From Thermoleophilia bacterium (GTDB taxonomy: Bacteria > Actinomycetota > Thermoleophilia > Gaiellales > Gaiellaceae), in the NCBI GenBank assembly GCA_025935275.1, contig JAICVP010000003.1:1-22644 (forward strand): 22,644 nt of DNA. Reading direction: 5' to 3'. How positions within the stretch are numbered: the stretch's first letter is position 1; each line of letters starts with the position of its first letter. A program made the translations under genes and the position numbers. Under the pieces are notes generated by a model. The model had not been told where the DNA came from and did not search any database. It saw only the letters and a list, made by a program, of their open reading frames with translations. Shown in pieces: positions 7,635 through 12,989 of this stretch.

Positions 7635-8906
7635 ATGGCGGCGACCGCTCCGAAGCACGACGTGCGCGACCTCGCGCTCGCTCCCGCGGGTATGACGAGG
7701 ATCGAATGGGCCGACCGGCAGATGCCGGTGCTCGCCTCGATCCGGGAGCGCTTCGAGCGCGAGAAGCCTCTCGAGGGCTACCGGATCTCGGCCTGCCTGC
7801 ACGTCACGACCGAGACCGCGAACCTCGCCCGCACGCTCAAGGCGGGCGGCGCCGACGTTCTTCTGTGCGCCTCGAATCCGCTCTCGACGCAGGACGACGT
7901 TGCCGCCGCGCTGGTCGCGGAGTACGGCGTCCCGGTGTTCGCGATCAAGGGCGAGGACGACGACACGTACTACTCGCACATCACTGCCGCGGTCGACCAC
8001 CACCCGCACATGACGATGGACGATGGCGCCGACGTCATCGGCGTCCTCCATTCGAAGCGGCCCGAGCAGCTCGGCGAGATCATCGGCGGCACCGAGGAGA
8101 CCACAACCGGAGTCATCCGCCTGCGGGCGCTGGAGGCCGACGGCAAGCTCGGCTTCCCCATCGTGGCGGTCAACGAGGCGAAGACGAAGCACCTCTTCGA
8201 CAACCGCTACGGAACCGGCCAGTCCACGATCGACGGGATCGTGCGCGCCACCAACATCCTCCTGGCCGGCCGCCGCTTCGTCGTCTGCGGCTACGGGTGG
8301 GTCGGGCGCGGTGTCGCGCTGCGCGCCCGTGGGATGGGCGCCCACGTGATCGTCACCGAGGTAGACCCGCTGCGCGCACTCGAGGCCTTGATGGAGGGCT
8401 TCCAGGTCCTCTCCACCGAGAAGGCTGCCGAGGTCGGCGACATCTTCTGCACCGCCACCGGGGACAAGCACGTCCTCGCGAGACGCCATTTCGAGCGCAT
8501 GAAGGACGGCGCCATCCTGGCGAACACCGGCCATTTCAACGTCGAGATCGAGATCCCCGCGCTGCAGGACATGGCTACGGAGACCCGCGTCGCCCGCCCG
8601 TTCGTCGAGGAGTTCATGTTCGAGGACGGGCGGCGTGTCTACCTGATCGCCGACGGGCGCCTCGTGAACCTCGGCGCAGCCGAGGGTCATCCTGCCGCGG
8701 TGATGGACATGAGCTTTGCCAACCAGGCCCTCTCGGCCGAGTTCGTCGTCAAGCACGCGGACGAGCTCGAGCCCAAGGTCTACGTCGTGCCCGAGGACAT
8801 CGATCGCGAGATCGCCCGCCTGAAGCTCGAGGCGGAAGGGGTCGAGATCGACACGCTCACCGAGGAGCAGGCGAGGTACCTGGCTTCCTGGGACGAGGGC
8901 ACCTAG
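7635..8906 (+). CDS. ahcY: S-adenosylhomocysteine hydrolase (adenosylhomocysteinase)
   Basis: A 423-aa cytoplasmic NAD-dependent enzyme that splits S-adenosylhomocysteine into adenosine and homocysteine, clearing the product of methyltransferases. Family motifs in order: GYRISACLHVTTETANLART (residues 48-67), VLLCASNPLSTQDDVAAALV, DGADVIGVLHSKRPEQLG, AVNEAKTKHLFDNRYGTGQS, the NAD-binding VVCGYGWVGRGVALRARGMG (near 216-235), TEVDPLRALEA, and TGHFNVEI. It is shorter than the eukaryotic/proteobacterial type: it lacks the insertion of about 40 residues and the HYRY C-terminus, so it belongs to the archaeal/Thermotoga-like class. That class may also accept S-inosylhomocysteine in some archaea. The next gene is mtnA, 10 bases on, pairing SAH removal with methionine salvage. 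Confidence 0.96.
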   Translation: MAATAPKHDVRDLALAPAGMTRIEWADRQMPVLASIRERFEREKPLEGYRISACLHVTTETANLARTLKAGGADVLLCASNPLSTQDDVAAALVAEYGVPVFAIKGEDDDTYYSHITAAVDHHPHMTMDDGADVIGVLHSKRPEQLGEIIGGTEETTTGVIRLRALEADGKLGFPIVAVNEAKTKHLFDNRYGTGQSTIDGIVRATNILLAGRRFVVCGYGWVGRGVALRARGMGAHVIVTEVDPLRALEALMEGFQVLSTEKAAEVGDIFCTATGDKHVLARRHFERMKDGAILANTGHFNVEIEIPALQDMATETRVARPFVEEFMFEDGRRVYLIADGRLVNLGAAEGHPAAVMDMSFANQALSAEFVVKHADELEPKVYVVPEDIDREIARLKLEAEGVEIDTLTEEQARYLASWDEGT

Positions 8907-8916
8907 CTTTCCGCTC

Positions 8917-9888
8917 ATGAGACCGCGGTTCGCGGGCGGGGCGGTCGACCTTCGCCCGGAGGAGATCGTTCGGTTGGAGGGAGAGCGCGTCGTTCTCCTC
9001 GACCAGCGCCGCCTGCCCGACGAGGAGGTCGAGGTCGAGTGCCGCTCGGCGGAGGAGGTGGCGGAGGCGATCCGCACGATGGTCGTCCGCGGCGCGCCCG
9101 CGATCGGCGTCGCCGCGGCGTACGGCTACGCGCTCGCCGCGGCGAACGGGGCAGACCTGGACGAGGCCGCCGAGGTGCTCGTGTCTGCGCGGCCGACGGC
9201 CGTCAACCTCCCCTGGGCGGTCGCCCAGATGCGGCAGGCAGACGGCGACCTCGCCGAGCGGGCCCGAGACATCCACCGGGCCGAGGTCGAGCGCTGCAGG
9301 CGCATGGGGGAGCACGCGGCCGAGCTCCTCCGAGAGGGCTCGACGCCGCTGACGCACTGCAACGCGGGCGGGCTCGCGACGGGCGGCTACGGCTCGGCGC
9401 TCGGCGCCGTCAAGGCAGGCTTCGAGCGCGGGCTGGTGGAGCACGTCTTTGTCGACGAGACGAGGCCGCTCCTGCAGGGAGGAAGGCTGACTGCCTGGGA
9501 GCTCGAGCGCGCGGGGATCCCGGCCAGCGTGATCGCCGATTCCGCGGCGGGCTCGCTCATGGCGCGCGGGGAGATCACGCATGTGCTCACGGGCGCAGAC
9601 CGCATCGCGCGGAACGGCGACACGGCGAACAAGATCGGCACGTACGCTCTCGCCGTGCTCGCCTCCCACCACGACATTCCGTTCTACGTCGTCGCACCGA
9701 CCTCCACGCTCGACCCGGACGCGGCCACCGGCGCCGACATCCCGATCGAGGAGCGCGACCCGGCCGAGGTGAGCGAGCGCTTCGACGCACGCAACCCGGC
9801 GTTCGACGTCACGCCCGCGACTCTGATCGCGGCGATCGTGACCGAGCAGGGCGTGCACCGCGCGCCCTACGAGGAGTCGCTGCCGTGA
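8917..9888 (+). CDS. mtnA: methylthioribose-1-phosphate isomerase
   Basis: A 323-aa enzyme converting 5-methylthioribose 1-phosphate to methylthioribulose 1-phosphate in the methionine salvage pathway. It belongs to the eIF2B-alpha/MtnA family. Diagnostic motifs: VRGAPAIGVAAAYGYALAA (residues 49-67), THCNAGGLATGGYGSAL with the catalytic Cys148, FVDETRPLLQGGRLTAWEL, and LTGADRIARNGDTANKIGTY with the catalytic Asp228. That pair separates MtnA from eIF2B-like relatives. The start is the ATG at 8917, 10 bases after the ahcY stop; a TAGCTT box spans the ahcY stop codon. No other mtn gene (mtnB, mtnC/D, mtnP) is in the window. The stop overlaps the GTG start of the following nucleotidyltransferase by 4 bases (GTGA), so the two are translationally coupled despite unrelated pathways. 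Confidence 0.96.
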   Translation: MRPRFAGGAVDLRPEEIVRLEGERVVLLDQRRLPDEEVEVECRSAEEVAEAIRTMVVRGAPAIGVAAAYGYALAAANGADLDEAAEVLVSARPTAVNLPWAVAQMRQADGDLAERARDIHRAEVERCRRMGEHAAELLREGSTPLTHCNAGGLATGGYGSALGAVKAGFERGLVEHVFVDETRPLLQGGRLTAWELERAGIPASVIADSAAGSLMARGEITHVLTGADRIARNGDTANKIGTYALAVLASHHDIPFYVVAPTSTLDPDAATGADIPIEERDPAEVSERFDARNPAFDVTPATLIAAIVTEQGVHRAPYEESLP

Positions 9889-10904
9889 AGGCGATGGTCA
9901 TGGCGGCGGGCCTCGGCACGAGGCTCCGCCCACTCACTGACTTTCTCCCGAAGCCGATGATGCCGGTGGCCAACCGGCCCGTCCTCCACCACCTGCTGAA
10001 CCTGCTTCACCGTCACGACGTGCGCGAGGTCGGCATCAACGTGCACGCCTTTCCCGAGATGATCGAGAAGTACTTCGGCGACGGCTCCTCGCTCGACATG
10101 TCCATCCTCTGGTCGCACGAGCCCGAGCTGCTCGGAACCGCGGGTGGGACGAAGAAGCTGCAGGACTTCTGGGGGGACGAGACCATCCTGGTCACCTCGG
10201 GCGACGGGCTCCACGACGTCGACGTGACCGCGCTCCTCGGCCACCACCGCCGCACCGGCGCTCTCGCGACGCTCACCGTCAAGCCGGTCACCGACCCCAG
10301 CTCCTACGGCGTGGTCATCCTCGACCGCGACACGCGGGTACGGGGCTTCCAGGAGAAGCCGACGCGCGACGAGGCGCGCTCCGACCTCGCGAACTGCGGC
10401 GTCTACGTGATTGAGCCCGAGCTGCTCGAGCGCATCCCGGCGGACACGTTCGTGGACTTCGGCAACGACATCTGGCCGAGTCTCGTGACGGCCAACGAGG
10501 AGATCTACGCCTACACGACGATGGCCTACTGGAACGACGTCGGCGATCTCGACGAGCTCCGCAACACCATTCTCGACGCGGTCCTCGGGCACGTGCGCAT
10601 TGACATCCCCGGGCAGGAGGTCGCACCCGGCTGTTGGGCCGAGGGGGGCTGCGAGATCGACGACTCGGCGCAGCTCGACGGGCCGATCGTGCTCGGTCCC
10701 AACGTCGTCATCCAGGAGGGAGCGCAGGTGCGCGGGCCGGCGGCGATCGGCGCGGAGTGCGTCGTCGGCAAGGGCGCGGCCATCCGCAGCGCGGCGCTCT
10801 TCCCGGGAACGGCGGTTCCCGACGAGGGCCTCGCAATCGCCGGGATCTTCGGCGACGCGTCGAAGCTCGCAGACGCGCTCCTGCGCTACCCCGCCGGCGG
10901 CTAG
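9885..10904 (+). CDS. mannose-1-phosphate guanylyltransferase-like nucleotidyltransferase with left-handed beta-helix
   Basis: A 339-aa two-domain sugar nucleotidyltransferase. The catalytic domain opens with KAMVMAAGLGTRLRPLTDFL and PKPMMPVANRPVLHHLLN. It carries ILVTSGDGLHDVDV (metal Asp), PSSYGVVILD, GFQEKP, NCGVYVIEPELLERIP, and a WNDVGDLDEL segment. From about residue 245 hexapeptide-like repeats (GGCEIDDSAQLDGPIVLGPN and on) form a C-terminal left-handed beta-helix. This is the layout of GDP-mannose pyrophosphorylases of the archaeal/eukaryotic GMPPB type, and also of some glucose-1-phosphate thymidylyltransferases and GlmU-like proteins. I chose the GTG at 9885, which overlaps the mtnA stop and puts the nucleotide-binding loop at the N-terminus. 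With ugd, the cupin and the shorter nucleotidyltransferase it completes a nucleotide-sugar set. GDP-mannose is the best guess, not proven. Confidence 0.88.
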   Translation: MKAMVMAAGLGTRLRPLTDFLPKPMMPVANRPVLHHLLNLLHRHDVREVGINVHAFPEMIEKYFGDGSSLDMSILWSHEPELLGTAGGTKKLQDFWGDETILVTSGDGLHDVDVTALLGHHRRTGALATLTVKPVTDPSSYGVVILDRDTRVRGFQEKPTRDEARSDLANCGVYVIEPELLERIPADTFVDFGNDIWPSLVTANEEIYAYTTMAYWNDVGDLDELRNTILDAVLGHVRIDIPGQEVAPGCWAEGGCEIDDSAQLDGPIVLGPNVVIQEGAQVRGPAAIGAECVVGKGAAIRSAALFPGTAVPDEGLAIAGIFGDASKLADALLRYPAGG

Positions 10905-10921
10905 TGCGAACTCGTCACAGT

Positions 10922-10940
10922 GCGCGCGCCACACGCGCGC
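10922..10940 (+). other. GC hairpin between the nucleotidyltransferase and comF
   Basis: GCGCGCG (10922-10928) pairs perfectly with CGCGCGC (10934-10940) over a 5-base loop. There is no T run after it, so it is at best a partial transcription barrier. The 67-base gap also holds a TATCCC box (10951-10956) and the comF ribosome-binding site. Confidence 0.3.
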
Positions 10941-10962
10941 CCAAGGGTGCTATCCCACCCCA

Positions 10963-10970
10963 GGGGAGGG
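10963..10970 (+). promoter_or_regulatory. purine-rich ribosome-binding site deciding the comF start
   Basis: GGGGAGGG lies immediately before the GTG at 10972. The aligned distance is short, but no other start codon fits the beginning of the ComF-like sequence. CACCC at 10956-10960 could pair with GGGTG at 10968-10972 and mask the start. Confidence 0.4.
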
Positions 10971-10971
10971 T

Positions 10972-11709
10972 GTGGGCGTCGTTCCCGACCTCGTTTCCAA
11001 CCTTGCCGGCACCCTGTCGGACGTCGTCGCGGACTGGCGTGCGCTCCGTCCGCTCGATCTTGTCTTCCCGCGTCGCTGCGTCGCCTGCGGGCTCGGCGAG
11101 GAGCTTGTCTGCGCCGCGTGCCGCGCCGGGCTGCGCCGGCTCGACGGGGCGCTCTGCGCGCGGTGCGGCGCTCCGACCGCCTGGCCCGTCGCCCGCTGCC
11201 GCGAGTGCGCGGGACGCCGCCTCTCCTTCGCGTCGGCCCGCGCCGCGGTCGCCTACGAAGGGCCGGCGCGGCCCCTGGTCGCGGGTTGGAAGGAACGCGG
11301 GGTGCGGCCGCTCGCCCGGGAGTTCGCCGGCCTCGTTGCGGAGGTCGTGCCCCGTCCGGCGGTCGAAGAGCTCTCCTTCGTCCCGGGCGATCCGGACCGA
11401 AGCCTGAAGCGAGGCCAGAACGCCGCCGAGGCGCTCGCCCGCGAGCTTGCAGCCCGCTGGCAGCTTCCGGTCGCAGCGCTGCTCGAGCGGCGCGAGCCCG
11501 GCCGGCCCCAGCGCGGACTCTCACGCGAGGAGCGTCGCCGCAACGTTCGCGGCTCCTTGGCGGTCGTCGCGCCGCCGCCGAAGCACGTCGCGCTCGTCGA
11601 CGACGTCTACACCACCGGAGCAACCGCGTCCGCTGCGGCCACGGAGCTCAGGCGCGCTGGCGCCCGCTCCGTCCACGTCGTCACCTTCGCCCGAACCGTG
11701 CGCCGCTGA
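10972..11709 (+). CDS. comF: ComF family phosphoribosyltransferase-like protein
   Basis: A 245-aa ComFC-type protein. Members are needed for DNA uptake in naturally competent bacteria and are widespread in non-competent ones, where the role is unclear. The N-terminal part holds a double zinc-ribbon: CVACG, CAAC, CARCG and CREC, eight cysteines within about 50 residues. The C-terminal phosphoribosyltransferase domain shows FVPGDPDRSLKRGQNAAEAL (the family's RGxN box, with the usual proline-rich strand modified) and the PRPP-binding loop HVALVDDVYTTGATASAAA. The GTG at 10972 has a purine-rich site just upstream. No other competence gene is seen. As in many Gram-positive genomes it sits directly upstream of the hibernation factor hpf/raiA, 52 bases away. 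Confidence 0.92.
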   Translation: MGVVPDLVSNLAGTLSDVVADWRALRPLDLVFPRRCVACGLGEELVCAACRAGLRRLDGALCARCGAPTAWPVARCRECAGRRLSFASARAAVAYEGPARPLVAGWKERGVRPLAREFAGLVAEVVPRPAVEELSFVPGDPDRSLKRGQNAAEALARELAARWQLPVAALLERREPGRPQRGLSREERRRNVRGSLAVVAPPPKHVALVDDVYTTGATASAAATELRRAGARSVHVVTFARTVRR

Positions 11710-11730
11710 TTCCGGCCGGCGGCGATGCGG

Positions 11731-11756
11731 TAGATTCAGGTCAACCGAAGAGGAGG
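11731..11756 (+). promoter_or_regulatory. -10-like box and strong Shine-Dalgarno of hpf
   Basis: TAGATT at 11731-11736 could be a -10 box giving hpf its own start. AGGAGG at 11751-11756, five bases before the GTG at 11762, is the best Shine-Dalgarno sequence in the window and fixes that start. Confidence 0.6.
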
Positions 11757-11761
11757 CTCTG

Positions 11762-12304
11762 GTGCGACTTCAGGTGAAGGGCAAGAACGTCGACGTCTCG
11801 GATTCCCTGAAGGACTACGCGGCACAGAAGCTCGGCAAGCTCGACAAGCATCTGAACGACGCGGCGCGGCTCGAGCTCGAGCTCCAGGTGGAGAAGAACC
11901 CGTCGATCTCGGAGAACCAGGTCGCGGAGGCGACGGTCTGGACGAAGGGCCCGATTCTGCGCGCGCGCGAGAGCTCCACGGACATGAAGGCCTCGATCGA
12001 CCAGCTCGTCGACAAGCTCGAGCGCCAGGCGCGCCGGTACCGCGACAAGCGCCGCCGCGGGCCTGGGAGGAACGCCCACCCGCACGTCGAGGGCACTCCG
12101 GTGATTCCGGACGAGGACTCGCCGCTCATCGTGAAGACGAAGCAGTTTCCGGTGAAACCGATGAGCCCCGAGGAGGCCGTGCTCCAGCTCGAGCTCGTCG
12201 GCCACGACTTCTTCGTTTTCCAAAACGCGGAAACGCTCGAGGTCAACGTCGTCTACCGGCGCCGCGACGGCAACTACGGGCTGATCGAGCCCCAGACCTC
12301 CTGA
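11762..12304 (+). CDS. hpf: long-form ribosome hibernation promoting factor (HPF/RaiA/YfiA)
   Basis: A 180-aa long HPF, which in stationary phase binds the decoding region of 30S subunits and pairs 70S ribosomes into inactive 100S dimers. The N-terminal S30AE domain (about residues 1-100) begins RLQVKGKNVDVSDSLKDYAA, with the tRNA/mRNA-site-blocking basic helix DKLERQARRYRDKRRRGPGR at its end. After a linker, the C-terminal dimerisation domain (about 120-180) shows KTKQFPVKPMSPEEAVLQL, LVGHDFFVFQNAETLEVNVV and YRRRDGNYGLIEPQ, all typical. The GTG start is fixed by the AGGAGG box; the open frame extends further upstream but inside comF. The 159 bases that follow its stop are not empty: they contain most of a strongly structured RNA candidate. 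In Firmicutes and Actinobacteria a structured RNA class (the raiA motif) is known near this gene. Confidence 0.96.
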   Translation: MRLQVKGKNVDVSDSLKDYAAQKLGKLDKHLNDAARLELELQVEKNPSISENQVAEATVWTKGPILRARESSTDMKASIDQLVDKLERQARRYRDKRRRGPGRNAHPHVEGTPVIPDEDSPLIVKTKQFPVKPMSPEEAVLQLELVGHDFFVFQNAETLEVNVVYRRRDGNYGLIEPQTS

Positions 12305-12311
12305 GCGGCGC

Positions 12312-12477
12312 GGAGGTCAATTCGGGATGGGGCCTCGTCCGCTGCGCGTGCTGGGCGGTGGGAGGCAAGAAGGCAAGGAGCGCGCGTATCGAATCGAGAT
12401 ACGCGTGCGACTGAGGACGCAGCATCGCGCCGTTCGGCGCGCGCAGAGGGCTCAGGCTTCATCTTGAGTTGGCCTCC
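12312..12477 (+). ncRNA. candidate structured RNA between hpf and the 167-aa gene
   Basis: Seen directly: 12312-12335 pairs with 12454-12477 as one uninterrupted 24-bp helix (18 Watson-Crick pairs and six G-U wobbles). Every wobble is G-U in plus-strand RNA and would be A-C in minus-strand RNA, so selection appears to act on plus-strand RNA. Inside are a 7-bp helix (12342-12348 with 12440-12446), an 11-bp hairpin with a GAATCGA loop (12380-12390 with 12398-12408), and a hairpin CGCGCC-GTTC-GGCGCG (12426-12441). A competing pairing is GCTGCG 12341-12346 with CGCAGC 12418-12423. There is no T run at the 3' end. It could be a cis-regulatory leader for the gene at 12464 or a free ncRNA. The raiA-motif RNA is the obvious known class to compare; I could not test this. 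I am confident of the structure, not of the function. Confidence 0.72.
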
Positions 12478-12967
12478 TGACTCCGATCCGCGCGCCTTTC
12501 GCTGGGTCGAGGCCGGGATCTCCGGGATCCCGCGCACGCGTGAGTGGGATGCGGTCGTCACCGCCGAGTGCGGGACCTCCGGGGACACGTGCGTCTTCGT
12601 CGTCGTAGCCGGCCGCGAGCCGATCCTTGTCGGCGCCGATTCCGGGCCGCTGGCCTGCCTGGCCCGGGCCGTTGGTGACGGGGTCGAGCCGCCATACCGG
12701 GCCGTCGGGATCCGGCAAGAGGGTTCGACCTGGGCGGTCGGCGCGGTTCGGATCGAGGTCGCGGAGCTTCCTGCCGATATCGAGGGCGAAGAGTTGTTGC
12801 TGACCGTGACCCAGGAGGGGGAGCGCGCGCTCGAGATCGACGGGAGACCGACCGCAGAGTCCGTTCCGGCGCTGGAAGCCGCCGTCGGCGGCCGCTTCGA
12901 CGCGTACTTCGCTCGGGCGACGCGCCTCGAGCGGGGCCTCTGGGAGATCGGGATAGACCCGCTCTAG
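12464..12967 (+). CDS. unrecognised 167-aa protein upstream of secA
   Basis: I do not recognise this protein. It is 167 aa, acidic, without signal peptide, transmembrane segment or metal motif. It opens MSWPPDSDPRAFRWVEAG, has a predicted beta-rich core (AVVTAECGTSGDTCVFVVVAG, with two Cys), a TWAVGAVRIEVAELP segment, and ends with an alternating hydrophobic region YFARATRLERGLWEIGIDPL. Codon usage matches the neighbours and the frame is open throughout, so it is probably real. The start is uncertain: the only plausible one is TTG at 12464, preceded by GAGGG 13 bases upstream, a poor distance. That TTG lies inside the 3' strand of the 24-bp RNA helix. The stop is 22 bases before secA. Function unknown; conservation beside secA would be needed to suggest a role. 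Confidence 0.7.
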   Translation: MSWPPDSDPRAFRWVEAGISGIPRTREWDAVVTAECGTSGDTCVFVVVAGREPILVGADSGPLACLARAVGDGVEPPYRAVGIRQEGSTWAVGAVRIEVAELPADIEGEELLLTVTQEGERALEIDGRPTAESVPALEAAVGGRFDAYFARATRLERGLWEIGIDPL

Positions 12968-12974
12968 CGTCCGG

Positions 12975-12980
12975 TACCCT
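12975..12980 (+). promoter_or_regulatory. candidate -10 box upstream of secA
   Basis: TACCCT sits nine bases before the secA ATG, matching the recurrent TAnnnT placement. No Shine-Dalgarno sequence precedes the ATG, which fits a very short leader. Confidence 0.35.
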
Positions 12981-12989
12981 GGATAGCTG

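Noticed and set aside
7224..9077. Long minus-strand open frame (617 codons) opposite the cupin and ahcY
   Set aside because: No recognisable domain and low-complexity composition; it is antisense to two well-defined conserved enzymes.
9039..9884. Upstream extension of the second nucleotidyltransferase inside mtnA
   Set aside because: The extension is an Arg/Gly-rich out-of-frame reading of mtnA. The conserved domain starts at the GTG at 9885.
12380..12441. Hairpins after hpf read as a simple transcription terminator
   Set aside because: There is no T run after either hairpin, and both lie inside a larger helix that extends to 12477. A structured RNA explains more of the sequence.
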